From Anaerolineae bacterium (lineage in GTDB: Bacteria; Chloroflexota; Anaerolineae; Aggregatilineales; Aggregatilineaceae), in assembly GCA_027494015.1 (NCBI GenBank), contig JAOSJP010000012.1, positions 124,001-188,000 of the forward strand: a DNA stretch of 64,000 nucleotides, in the 5' to 3' direction. Below the pieces are notes generated by a model. The model saw nothing but the letters and a program-made list of their open reading frames with translations, ran no database searches and was not told the DNA's origin. The translations under genes and the position numbers were made by a program. Positions 35,628-44,820 of the stretch are shown piece by piece. Within the stretch, counting starts at the first letter, position 1. Each line of letters opens with the position of its first letter.

Positions 35628-36361
35628 TCGCGGACGATGGCTGGCGTCTCGGCCCCCAGCACGCCCAGGCCGAGCGCGTAACAAGTTCCGTCCTGGCGCA
35701 GGCGGCGGGCGGCTTGCAGGGCGTCGGCGTCGGTGGTGTCATCGCCCAGGTAGGCGGCGGCGTCGAGATCGTAGCGCGTCACCAGACGGGCGAAGGCGCT
35801 GCCTTTGTCAATCTCCAGCGGTGGGCGCAGCTCGAAGACCCTGCGGCCCTCGAACAGGCGCAGTCCGCTCGCGCTGGCGATGCGCCCGACGACCGGCCTG
35901 AAGGCGGCAGCGGCGGCGTCCGGGTCGTCGGCCTGGCGGTAGTGAAGGGAGAGCGTGGCTCCCTTGTCGTCGAGGGTCATGCCGGGCGGCAGGGTGCTTT
36001 CCAGGGCGCGCCGCGCCGACTCAAGCGCCGGGCGGTACGCCTGGAGGTCGGGTGGGACTTCGACCTGATCGCCAGCCCACCATTCCAGGCCGTGATTGCC
36101 CACGTAGACCAGGCCGGGGACGCTCACCCGCGCGCGGACATCGTCCACCGCCCGCCCGGAGATCACGGCGACCAGCGCCAGTTTCTCGGCCAGCGCCGCC
36201 AGCAGCGCGCGGTTGCCCGGCGTCACCTGGGCCGCGTCCGGCTCGGCGACGATGGGGCTGATCGTCCCGTCCACGTCGGTGACGATCCCCAACCGGGGCG
36301 CGCCGATCAGCGGGGCGAGCAGCCCGCCCGTAGCATTTTGCCAATGCACAACGCCCTCCAT
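35540..36361 (-). CDS. otsB: Trehalose-6-phosphate phosphatase (HAD superfamily)
   Basis: 273 residues from ATG 36361; the open frame extends 26 codons further, to within two bases of the divergent kinase-like gene, and the start is uncertain. HAD motif I is GIVTDVDGTISPI (nucleophile D29, D31), motif II VAVISGR, then GLVYVGNHGLEWW, and motif III/IV EIDKGSAFARLV with YLGDDTTDADAL. It removes the phosphate from trehalose-6-phosphate in the cytoplasm. It is convergent with otsA with an 88-bp antisense overlap, rather than in the usual tandem operon, so their messages could form double-stranded ends. Confidence 0.88.
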   Translation of the reverse strand: MEGVVHWQNATGGLLAPLIGAPRLGIVTDVDGTISPIVAEPDAAQVTPGNRALLAALAEKLALVAVISGRAVDDVRARVSVPGLVYVGNHGLEWWAGDQVEVPPDLQAYRPALESARRALESTLPPGMTLDDKGATLSLHYRQADDPDAAAAAFRPVVGRIASASGLRLFEGRRVFELRPPLEIDKGSAFARLVTRYDLDAAAYLGDDTTDADALQAARRLRQDGTCYALGLGVLGAETPAIVRDQADLSLSGVDDVEAFFSWLLSARSASST

Positions 36362-36441
36362 CTCAGTGACAGGATTGGGAGGAGCAGCCCTCAGAGCGCC
36401 CGCCAGCAGGCGGCACGCCGGGGCCAAAGGAGGAAACACTC

Positions 36442-37386
36442 ATGGGCGAACCAACCAGCCAACCCAAAGTCATCACCGTGACGCTCAATCCATCGCTGGA
36501 TCGCACGCTGGTGACCCATTTCCTGGCGCTAGGGTATCACAACCAGACGACCGAGGCAACGCGGCTCGACCCCGCCGGGCGGGGCATTGGCGTGTCGCGG
36601 GCGCTGCACGCGCTCGGCGTGCCGACGCACGCCATCGTGCTGATCGGCGAGGACGCGACGGGCCGTGGCTACCAGGCCCTGCTGGCCGAGGAGCAGTTCC
36701 CGATCACCGTTCTGCGACGGGCGGGCCAGACCAGCAGCCGCACGATCATCAAGGACACCGGTCACGCGCACGAGACCGAAATCTGGGAGGCCAGCACCAA
36801 CGTATCGCAGTCCGACCTGCAGGCCGTCGCCGACGCGCTGAGCGCATTGGTCAGCAAGGGCGATCACGTCGTCTTCGCCGGGAGTCTGCCGGGCGGGGTG
36901 CCCAGCGATACCTACGTCTGGCTGACTGACCTGGCCCAGGAAGCCGGCGCACGGGTAGCGATCAATGCCGGGGGCGGCTCGCCGTTGCGCGAGTCGCTCC
37001 GCGCGCGGCCCGACCTGGCCTACCTGACTCAGAACGAGGCTGAGGCGCTGTTCAACATCCCGGTGCGCGCCGAGGAGGACATCGTCTTTTGCGCGCGCAA
37101 ATTGCGCGAGGAGGGGGCGGGCGCGGTGCTGATCACCAGGATGCAGAGCAATACCGCCCTGTTCGACTCCGAGGAGGGTGACTGGACGCTCAGTTGGCCG
37201 GAGGGTGTAGGCACTCACAGCGGCCAGAACGCGGCCATGATCGCGGGCTTTCTCGCCGGGCAGTTGCGCAGCGAGAACGTGGATCAGGCGCTGGCCCTGG
37301 CTGCGGCGGCGACGGCTTACACGCTGACGCGGGTCGGCCACGAATTTGGCTCGCTCAAAGATGTGCGCCAAGCTGCCCGATATTGA
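36442..37386 (+). CDS. PfkB-family 1-phosphofructokinase-like protein lacking the catalytic motif
   Basis: 314 residues, SD AAAGGAGG before ATG. The overall sequence follows 1-phosphofructokinase/tagatose-6-phosphate kinases closely: ITVTLNPSLDRTL at the start, LGVPTHAIVLIGEDATGRGY, DHVVFAGSLPGGVPSDTY, LTQNEAEALF. Two essential motifs are changed. The sugar-binding GGKGxN reads AGRGIG (45-50). The catalytic GAGD reads GQNA (261-264, aligned on the following AMIAGF), so the base Asp is absent. The frame is intact and codon use normal, so this looks like a maintained pseudoenzyme or a protein with a new role rather than a decaying gene. It is divergent from the trehalose phosphatase. Confidence 0.75.
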   Translation: MGEPTSQPKVITVTLNPSLDRTLVTHFLALGYHNQTTEATRLDPAGRGIGVSRALHALGVPTHAIVLIGEDATGRGYQALLAEEQFPITVLRRAGQTSSRTIIKDTGHAHETEIWEASTNVSQSDLQAVADALSALVSKGDHVVFAGSLPGGVPSDTYVWLTDLAQEAGARVAINAGGGSPLRESLRARPDLAYLTQNEAEALFNIPVRAEEDIVFCARKLREEGAGAVLITRMQSNTALFDSEEGDWTLSWPEGVGTHSGQNAAMIAGFLAGQLRSENVDQALALAAAATAYTLTRVGHEFGSLKDVRQAARY

Positions 37387-37477
37387 CACCATTCACCTTG
37401 CTTGCTACTCGCTGTTCCATCTTTCCCTCTCTCTCTTTTCTTTTCATCTTTCTAGAATCACTTACCTCTCGTCAGAC

Positions 37478-37842
37478 TCAGATACTCACCACACGGTCGG
37501 CGGAGACAACGATCTCGGCATACTGGCAGGGCGTGATGAACTGGGCGTTCTTGCCCTTTAGGTCGGCTTCAGTGACCCCATGGGCCTTGCTGCACCCGCC
37601 TCAGACAAAGATGGGGACGCCGTGCTCGATCACACGGTTGAGCAGTTCGCGCAAGGGAGGCCACCCCACGCCGTGAATCTGGTCAGCCACAGGGTCTTTC
37701 ATCAGGAAGGTCGCCTCGCCAACCAGCGCGATCTGCGCAGCGAACCCTGCGTCGAGCGCCCCGCCTCCTCCCACAAACGCGAGCGTGGCACAGGGTGGGG
37801 TCATCGGAACCAAAGCTGCTGACATATAGAGATCGTCGTCAT
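37478..37842 (-). pseudogene. DsrE-like protein with in-frame TGA at a conserved Cys (selenoprotein candidate), frameshifted near the start
   Basis: AGGAGG (37854-37849) lies six bases before ATG 37842, which opens MTTISI. Three single-base indels in the next 50 bases (near 37820, 37813 and 37792) then break the frame; correcting them gives GSDDPTRATLAFV. The rest is continuous: GALDAGFAAQIALVGEATFLMKDPVADQI, HGVGWPPLRELLNRVIEHGVPIFV, TGA (37603-37601), GGCSKAHGVTEADLKG, QFITPCQYAEIVVSADRVVSI, then TGA stop (37480-37478). In DsrE-type proteins the residue before GGC is normally Cys, so the internal TGA fits selenocysteine at about residue 81 of 121. A five-pair hairpin follows it, less convincing than that of the neighbour. 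It begins 20 bases after the methyltransferase gene. Confidence 0.6.
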
Positions 37843-37862
37843 GAGAGACCTCCTGTGCTTGT

Positions 37863-38741
37863 TCAAGCCTGGGATTGGGATAGAGAGGCGCGCACGTCGG
37901 CCAGGTGGGGGACTTCACAGGTGAGGGCGGCCAGCGCCGCCGCCCATTCGGCCTCATGGACGGCGCGGCGGGCGCGGAAGGTGATGCCCAGCGTGCCGAA
38001 GCTGGCGGCACTGCTGGCCTGAGGCGCGTCACTGAAGATGTCGGCACGCGCCGCGATCTCGAACCCGACAAACCCGGCAGCAACGACCGTCGCTCCTAAC
38101 TCTGCTTCCAGCAGAGCACCGGCAATTCAGCCGGCCCAGAGGTCAATCTTGCGTTTGGCGCTGCTCGACACCGCCTTTTGCACCAGGATGTCGGCGATCT
38201 GCAAACGCCCGCCCGGTTTGAGCACACGCGCCATTTCGCAGAGGGTGACATATTTATCGGGGGTCAGGTTGAGCACGCCGTTGGAGATCACTACGTCCGC
38301 CCAGCCGTCGGGGACGGGCAGCACTTCGGCGTAACCGGCGCGGAACTCGACATGGTTCAGGCCGGATGCGGCAGCGCCGCGCCGGGCCTTGTCGAGCATG
38401 GCGGGCGTCATGTCCACCCCCGATCACCTGCCCGCTGGGGGCGACCATGCGCGCGGCGATCAAGCTGTCGAACCCCGCCCCGCAACCGACATCTACCACG
38501 CACTCGCCAGGCTGCAACAGGCCGAGGCTGAACGGGTTGCCCGTCCCGGCGAACGACTCAAGCGAGCCTTCTGGAACGTGTTCGAGCCATTCCTCCTGGT
38601 AGCCCAGCTTGCGGGCCAGGGGTGACCAGTATGAAAATGGAAACCACGCTCCGGCTCCAGCGCCACCTGCGCGTACTCATCCTGGATGGCGGCGCGCAAC
38701 TCTTCCAACTTTATACCAAGGTCTTCGATTACCTCACTCAC
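37863..38741 (-). pseudogene. ArsM-like SAM methyltransferase with in-frame TGA (selenoprotein candidate), two homopolymer frameshifts
   Basis: GGAGG then GTG at 38741 open VSEVIEDLGIKLEELRAAIQDEYAQVALEPERGFHFHTG. One C is missing from a run (38619-38622). The frame resumes as PLARKLGYQEEWLEHVPEGS, SFAGTGNPFS, VVDVGCGAGFDSLIAARM (SAM loop). One G is extra (38417-38421). Then VDMTPAMLDKARRG, VISNGVLNLTPDKYVTLCEMARVLKPGG and KIDLWAG. There follows TGA (38129-38127), IAGALLEAELGATVVAAGF and GFEI, ending at TGA 37865-37863. Arsenite methyltransferase relatives carry Cys at the TGA position (W.GC.AGAL). Counting the TGA as a residue gives 292 residues with Sec at 205. A SECIS-like hairpin follows at once. 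Confidence 0.65.
38100..38116 (-). promoter_or_regulatory. Candidate bacterial SECIS hairpin after the methyltransferase TGA
   Basis: Reading the minus strand, ten bases after the in-frame TGA a seven-base stem CTCTGCT pairs perfectly with AGCAGAG around a three-base loop GGA. The loop begins 17 bases after the TGA and starts with G. As I recall the published bacterial rules, the loop should lie 16-37 bases downstream, have 3-14 bases, and carry G in its first two positions; this hairpin meets all three. Amino-acid coding through the hairpin is normal. Confidence 0.55.
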
Positions 38742-38881
38742 CTTGCTGCCTCCGGCAAGAATGGGGGAACGATGAAAACCGGACGAGACGACTGAGGCAT
38801 CTTGAATACGGTCAATGGGCCCTGGCGATAGGCCCCACCTCCTTCTGCTGCGCACTCGGAGGGACACATCTCGATAATTTT

Positions 38882-38892
38882 GAATATTATTC
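38882..38892. promoter_or_regulatory. AT-rich promoter region with small palindrome before the methyltransferase
   Basis: GAATATTATTC is a 5-1-5 inverted repeat within the only AT-rich patch nearby (38875-38910), 140 bases upstream of the methyltransferase start. The half-site resembles the ATTC/GAAT elements of the ArsR operators at 31333 and 32040. This hints at arsenic control, but the match is short. Confidence 0.3.
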
Positions 38893-38934
38893 TAAATATT
38901 TATAAAAGTCAATAACGTCGGTGGCCAGTTCTCC

Positions 38935-39180
38935 GACCTCACCCCCGCCCGGCGCACTGGCGCGGGCCGCGCCCAGGCCAGGCGTAGCGAGGCCAGGGGG
39001 TGAGGTCTACGCCCCAGCGCAAGGGTGCACGAACAACCTGTTGCCAGGGGAGTTCAGGAATGCTCGCTGAACGCCTCCCCCTCAATCCCCCTCCAGCGAA
39101 ACTAGGGGGGACGATCCGGCAGGCGGTCTCCCCTTCCCCTGGCTTTGCTGGGGGAAGGGGCCGGGGATGGGGGCGTTCTG
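38935..39180. repeat. GACCTCACCCCC element followed by a C/G-run hairpin block
   Basis: 38935-39007 has arms GACCTCACCCCC and GGGGGTGAGGTC around a GGCGCACTGGCGCGGGCC core. 39070-39180 is a CCTCAATCCCCC...GGGGATGGGGGCG block related to the tandem units at 28318-28673. The remaining bases up to 39528 show no gene. Confidence 0.75.
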
Positions 39181-39528
39181 ACAACCGTCTGCGCAACCTG
39201 TTCGCGGACTCCCGCGCAAGAAACCCCTTGATCACTGGGCCAGATGGGAGTATAGTTCTGGCGCGCCAGGTGGTAAAGAGCCTATTAAACTGCGACCGGT
39301 GGTGACGAAATCACTGGCAGTGGCGAGCGTGTTGGGGGGACGCCGGTGCGAAGTGGCATCATCGTGCCAGGTAGCCCCGTTGTCAGGTATGCCAGCAGCA
39401 CGGCGCGTGCTCTGGCCTACGAGGTCTTACGCGGGCCTGATCATTCTCCGCATATCCCCTGTTTCTTCCGTCCTGCAGAATCAGGATAAAACCGACTATT
39501 CGACGCGGGCGTGTGCCCGGGGTCTTCC

Positions 39529-41465
39529 ATGAACGTGACCTTCACTACTGTCAAACGCCTGCTCATCGGAGAGCCATTCCCTACCAGCCGCGAAGTCCAC
39601 GAGCGGCTCGACAAGGTGCGTGCGCTGGCGATCTTCGCCTCCGACCCGATCAGTAGCAACGCCTACGCGACCGAAGCGATCATGCACGTGCTGATCGTGC
39701 TGGGCAGCGGCGCGCTGGCCATGACCCTGCCCATTGCGCTGGCGGTGGCCGCCCTGGTGTTGTTGGTGGTCTTCAGCTACATCCAGACGATCATGCACTA
39801 TCCCGACGGCGGAGGGGCCTACACCGTCGCCAAAGACAATCTGGGGCGCTACCCTTCGCTGCTGGCCGCTGCTGCCCTGCTGACGGACTACGTGCTGACC
39901 GTCTCGGTGTCCACGTCCGCCGGCGTGCGCGCGGTGACATCGGCCTTCCCGGAGACGTTCGAGTACCGGGTGATCATCGCCCTGTTCGCCATTGGCTTCA
40001 TCACCTGGATCAACCTGCGCGGCGTGCGCGAGAGCGGCACCATCTTCGCCTTTCCCACCTATGCCTTCGTCGGCGGGGTGCTGCTGGTCATCATCATCGG
40101 CTTGGTGCGCTACGTGGGGTTGTTCGGCGTTGCGCCACTGCCGGAGCTTCACGAGACAGTGCCCGCGCAGAAAGACCTGACGGGCCTGGCCTACATCTGG
40201 CTGTTGCTGCGCGCCTTCGCCGGCGGATGCACGGCGCTGACCGGCATTGAGGCGATCAGCAACGGCGTGCAGGCCTTCAAGCCGCCAGAGTCCAAGAACG
40301 CGGCCAAGACGATGGTCGCGATGGGCATCGTGGCCATGACCCTGTTCATCGGCATTGCCTTCCTGGCGACGACGATGGAGTTGGTGCCCGAAGAGGCGGA
40401 GAGCATCCTCTCGCAGTTGACCCGCCGGGTCACGGGGGGCGGCCTGATCTACTTCTGGGTGCAGGCGTTCACGGCGCTGATCTTGTTCCTGGCGGCCAAC
40501 ACGGGCTACCAGGACTTCCCGCGCTTAGCTCGTTTCTGGCCAAAGACGGTTTCATGCCGCGCTGGATGCAGAATCGCGGCGACCGGCTGGTGTACAGCAT
40601 GGGCATCCTCACCCTGGCCTTCCTGTCGTCGGGGATCGTGCTCATCTTCGGGGCCGACGAAATCGCCATGCTGCCGCTCTACGCGCTGGGCGTGATGCTG
40701 AGCTTCACCCTGTCGCAGGCTGGCATGAGCCGCCTGATGAAGAAGGTCGGCTCGCTCCAGCCGGGCAGACCCTGTTCACCGGTGTGACGACCATCCATTA
40801 CGAGAAGAACTGGCGCTGGAAGCAGCACGTCAACCAGGTGGGGGCGACCGTCACCGCCATTGTCTTTGTCGTGCTGGTGGCGACCAAGTTCCTGGAAGGG
40901 GCGTGGATCGTTGCCCTGGTCATCCCCCCCCTCCTGGTCTACATCTTCGACCGGATTCATGTCCACTACGAGCAGGTTGCCGCTGCGCTGAGCACGAGCA
41001 CCATGCAGGAGAGCGAGTTGATTGAGGTGGCGAATGTGGTGATTGTGCCCATCGCCGATGTGCACAAAGGCACCCTGCTGGCGTTGCAGTATGCCAAGCG
41101 CCTCTCCAACGACGTGCGCGCGGTCTGCATCTCCACCTCGCCAAAGATGCGCGAGCGCGTCACCTCGCGCTGGGCGCGCTTCCCCAAGCTGACCGAGGGC
41201 ATCAAGCTCGACATCATAGACTACGACTACCGCGACATTCTCAAGCCGCTGGAAGACTACATCGCGCACGTCAACCGCGTCGAGTTCCCCGATCAGCTTG
41301 TCACCGTTGTCGTGCCGGAGTTTGTCTCGCCGGAGTTGGCGGCCCAATGGCTGCACAACCAGACCGCGACGATCCTGCGGGCGCGGCTGCACCACTATGA
41401 AGGACATTGTGGTGATCAGCGTGCCATTCCACATCACCGAAGAGAACGGCGCTCACGAAGCATAA
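39529..41465 (+). pseudogene. APC-superfamily amino-acid permease, interrupted by three single-base deletions
   Basis: From ATG 39529 the protein reads LIGEPFPTSREVHERLDKVRALAIFASDPISSNAYATEAIMHVL and about twelve membrane segments, with a soluble C-terminal region of roughly 200 residues (STMQESELIEVANVVIVPIADVHKGTLLALQYA). It resembles large COG0531 permeases of about 640 residues with a cytoplasmic tail. Frame breaks lie near 40526 (after FPRL), 40765 (after SLQPG) and 41400 (after HHYE). Each is repaired by adding one base, and the gene then runs to ...PFHITEENGAHEA and TAA at 41463-41465. The three frames join without loss of conserved sequence, which points to base-calling errors as readily as to decay. 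Confidence 0.8.
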
Positions 41466-41495
41466 GGGAGCGGGCGGCGCGTACGCTCCGACGCC

Positions 41496-41529
41496 AGACT
41501 TCCGAAGTTTTCGGAAACTTCGGAAGTCT
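41496..41529. repeat. AGACTTCCGAAG palindrome, copy 7
   Basis: 34 bp, arms AGACTTCCGAAG and CTTCGGAAGTCT with one mismatch in the centre (TTTTCGGAAA). It lies 30 bases after the restored permease stop. Confidence 0.85.
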
Positions 41530-41584
41530 CTTTCGGGGCAATGGCCATCACGCCCCATAGGTACCAACCTAAACCTGTTCGCGC

Positions 41585-41826
41585 ACGCCTCTCCCCTCAA
41601 TCCCCCTCTCCAACCGCGCTAGAGAGGGGGACTTGATCGCCGGATGTGGCACTTTTCCCCCTCCCTGGCCTGGCCGGGAGGGGGCCAGGGAGGGGCGTTT
41701 CCGTCCAGTTCGCGCTCCTGTGGGACCTTTACTTGGTGTGCATGGGCGCGGCAGAACAGCGCCTCTACCTCCCCCCCGTCCGGCGGGAGAGGGCGCGCCG
41801 GATGGGCGAGGCCAGGGGGTGAGGTT
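41585..41826. repeat. C/G-run hairpin blocks and partial GGGGGTGAGG element
   Basis: 41585-41700 is a dispersed relative of the 116-bp tandem unit (CCCTCTCCAACCGCGCTAGAG, CCTGGCCTGGCCGGGAGGGG). 41766-41826 is the right half of the TTACCTCACCCCC family (CCGTCCGGCGGGAGAGGGCG ... CAGGGGGTGAGG). It runs into the 3' end of the histidine kinase gene. Confidence 0.7.
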
Positions 41827-41838
41827 GGTGACTGGGCG

Positions 41839-44386
41839 TCAGGCGCTGGCGAACTGATCGGGGGCGATCCAGCGGCAGCGTGACCACGAACGTCGTGCCA
41901 GCGCCCAGGGTGCTGGAGACTTCAATCGTCCCGCCCAGTTGATCCCACCATCTGCTTGACAATGGGTGCAGGCCAAGACCCGTACCCGGCGCGCTTACCC
42001 TGCGTTGTCCGCGCGGGAAGAACGGCTCGAATAGCCGGTCGAGATCGGCTGAGGCGATGCCAATGCCCTCATCGCGCACGGTGAAGGTCGCGCGCTCTGC
42101 GGTGCAGGTCGCGCCGAAGGTGATGGTGCTGCCGGCGGGCGAATACCTGGCCGCGTTGTCCCGCAGGTTGCTGAGAATGTGGCGCAGCAGCGGGGTCGGT
42201 CACGGCGTCCTGCCTCTGCGCCTCGAAGTCAAACCCCCACCCTGTGCTTCGCCGCGCTGGTCTGCTCGATCTCGGTCACGATCTCGGGCACGGAGAGCCC
42301 GGCAAGTCCACCCGTTGCAGGTTGGGGGTCAGGGTGTGGGATTCTGCCCTGCCAATGAGCAGAATGTCGTCCAGCAGCGCGATCATGAACTCGATGCTCG
42401 CCTGGATGCGTTCGTAGCGTTCCTGGCGCTGCGCGTCGGTCATGCGCTCGTTGTAGCGGCGCAGTAGCTCGATGGCCGTCTGGATGACCGACAGCGGGTT
42501 GCGCAGGTGTTGGGCGGCCATCGCGCCACGAAGCGCGACTTTAGCTCGTTCAGTTCCACCTGCTGGGCCAGGGTCTGGCGAAGCTGCGCTTCCAGGCGCT
42601 TGTGGGCGCTGATGTCGTGGATGCTGCACACAATGGCGGTGACTGTCCCGGAGCGATTCTCAATCGGCGAGAGCGACCCTCGGCGTCCAGGCTGGCGCCG
42701 CTTCGCACTGGCAATGAGTTCCACGCGCACCGACTGCACGGCGGCTGATCGCGCTGCGCAGACCCTCGGCCAGGGCTGCGGCTTGCTCCGGCGCGACCAA
42801 CTCGGCAGGGGGCCGCCCGACGACCTCGCTGAGATCGTAGGGGAAGAAGCTGGCAAAAGCTGGATTGACCCGCTGGATGATCCCGTCTGTGTCGGTGAGC
42901 AGAATGACATCGCTGGTGTTGTTGAAGATCGCCTCGAGGCGCTCTTTGGACTCGTTCAACTCGGCGGTACGCTGCTCCACGCGCGTTTCCAGCATATCCG
43001 CATGGCTGCGAATCTCGTCGTAAAGCCGTGCGTTGTGCAGCGCGGTCGCCGCGCGGTCGGCGAAGGCTTTGAGCGCCTGGGCGTGATGCTGGTTATAGAA
43101 GTTGGGGGTGGCGCTCGCCACGTTCAGAAAGCCGATCACTTCACCGTGCAGGCGGATCGGAGCGCCGGCCCGCGCCGCTCAGGGCCTGCGGGTCGTCCCA
43201 GATGTCAGAACAGGCCGTGTCGCCGATGACCAGCGGCTCGCCTGTTTCGGCCATTGTTCGCAGGCGCGCAACGTCGCTGACGACGAGGCGCGACCGGCGA
43301 CCCAGTCGCTGCGCCGCGCTCGTCATAGCCGCGATGACCGACCACGTGGGCGACGCCTTCTTCCACCAGCATGATGTTGGCGAAGTCGTGCGGGATGACC
43401 TGCCCGACGTTGGCCAGAATGCGGTCGAGGATCTGCTCAAGGTCCAGGGTGCTGTTGATGGCTACCACCGCGTCCGTCAGCGCCTCGACCAGGGCGCGCT
43501 GCTCGCGCTCGGCTCGCTCGACCTGCTTGCGGGCGGTGATGTTGGCGATGACGGCCATGATGCGCGCGATGGCCCCCACTCTCGTCGTAGAGATGGGGCG
43601 GTGGAAACGCTGACCTCAAGGGGCGTGCCATCTTTGCGCTGGCGGATTAGCTCCAATTCGGCGAGTGCTTCACCACGCCTCACACGCTCGAGCAGCACGC
43701 GGAACTCGTCCTGCCTGTCCGGCGGGACGATGGGCAGCGTGCGGCCCACTACTTCCGCCTCGGCCCAGCCAAAGATGCGCTCGGCGGCCTGGTTCCACGT
43801 CGCCACTTGCCCGTCCAGCGTCAACGAGATGATAGCCAGCGGCGAGGCCTGGATGACGGCCTGCAACTGCTTGTTTGTCTCGCGCAGGGCTTCGGTGGAC
43901 TGTTGCAGCGCCTCGCGGGTGCGCAGCGCGCGGATGCCGAAGGCCAGGTCGCCGGCCAGCTCCTTGAGCAGCGCCACCTCTTGGGCGTCAAAAGCGTCTG
44001 GCTCAGTGGAATAAGAGGGCCAGGACGCCGGTCGCGCCGTCCTGAACGAGCACCGGCAGGGCGATAGACGACCGGTAGCCCCGGCGCAGGGCCTCTTCGC
44101 GCCAGGGGACGAAGGCCTGGTCGTCGGCGATGGAGCGGGACGCCTGGGCCGTACCGGTGCGGATCGCCCGACCCACAGGGCTTTGCCCGTGCTCGTCCTC
44201 CGCCCACGTGACGTGGATTGTCGCCAGGTAATCCGCCTCGTGCCCGGCCCAGGCCAGCGGGCGAATGGTGCGCGCCTGGTCGTGCTCGGCCCAACCCACC
44301 CAGGCCAGCCGGTAGCCGCCCGGCGCTACCAACCGGTCGCACAGGTCGTGCAGCAGGGTGTTCTCGTCTTCGGCGCGCACGATCAC
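41839..44386 (-). pseudogene. Multi-domain sensor histidine kinase (GAF-PAS-GAF-PAS-HisKA-HATPase), many frameshifts
   Basis: Reading leftwards, successive frames encode a GAF domain (LLHDLCDRLVAPGGYRLAWVGWAEHDQ, from about 44380), and a PAS domain (LQAVIQASPLAIISLTLDGQVATWNQAAERIFGW). Next come a second GAF (ILDRILANVGQVIPHDFANIMLVEEGVAHVVGHRGYD) and a second PAS (LEAIFNNTSDVILLTDTDGIIQRVNPAFASFFPY). The kinase core follows: ...HLRNPLSVIQTAIELLRRY, where the HisKA motif is garbled by a shift, then MRDEGIGIASADLDRLFEPFF and GTGLGLH of the ATPase domain. At least seven indels separate these parts. The true stop is unclear; TGA at 41841-41839 gives a natural end after LDRP-like sequence. It may be an intact kinase in a poorly sequenced stretch. 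No response regulator is adjacent. Confidence 0.75.
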
Positions 44387-44807
44387 CCTGATTACACTCG
44401 CTCAATATACGGTAGGGTGCGATGCGGCGCGCACGCTGCTGGACAAGCCTCTCATCGCCCGCCTGTCGGTGATTGACCCCGACGGCTACCCGCACACGGT
44501 GCCGGTGTGGTTCATGCGTGACGGCGACGATCTTGTCTTCATCAGCGTGCGCAGCACGCGCAAGATACCCTACATTGAGGCGAATCCGAAGGGCGCGGTC
44601 ACCGTCGGCGGCGCGCCGGGCGACGGCGGGGGCTACCTGATCAAGGGGGAGATCACCATCGAGCCAGACCCGGACGATGTCTGGGTGCGCCGCATGTGCC
44701 ATCACTACGAGGAGCCGGAGCAAGCCGAGCGCGATGTCGCGGACTGGGCCGATCTGGACATCATCGTGCTGCGCCTGAAGCCGCGCAAGGTGATCAAGGT
44801 GGCCTGA
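44358..44807 (+). CDS. Pyridoxamine-5'-phosphate-oxidase-fold flavin/F420 protein
   Basis: About 130 secure residues: ARTLLDKPLIARLSVIDPDGYPHTVPVWFMRDGDDLVFISVRSTRKIPYIEANPKGAVTVGG ... IKGEITIEPDPDDVWVRRMCHHYEEPEQAERD ... DIIVLRLKPRKVIKVA. This is the split-barrel PNPOx fold used by FMN- or F420-dependent reductases and heme-binding relatives; the exact substrate is unknown. The only start in frame is GTG 44358, which overlaps the divergent kinase start. A better-placed ATG at 44422 behind GTAGGG is out of frame by one base, so an indel near the start is likely, in keeping with the neighbouring region. Confidence 0.65.
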   Translation: MFSSSARTITLITLAQYTVGCDAARTLLDKPLIARLSVIDPDGYPHTVPVWFMRDGDDLVFISVRSTRKIPYIEANPKGAVTVGGAPGDGGGYLIKGEITIEPDPDDVWVRRMCHHYEEPEQAERDVADWADLDIIVLRLKPRKVIKVA

Positions 44808-44820
44808 TCGGCGGGCCGGG

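Noticed and set aside
37478..38741. General reassignment of TGA to an amino acid (alternative genetic code)
   Set aside because: Many intact genes in the window end in TGA at the expected C-terminus (for example the iron permease and ATPase), so only site-specific recoding could explain the internal TGAs.
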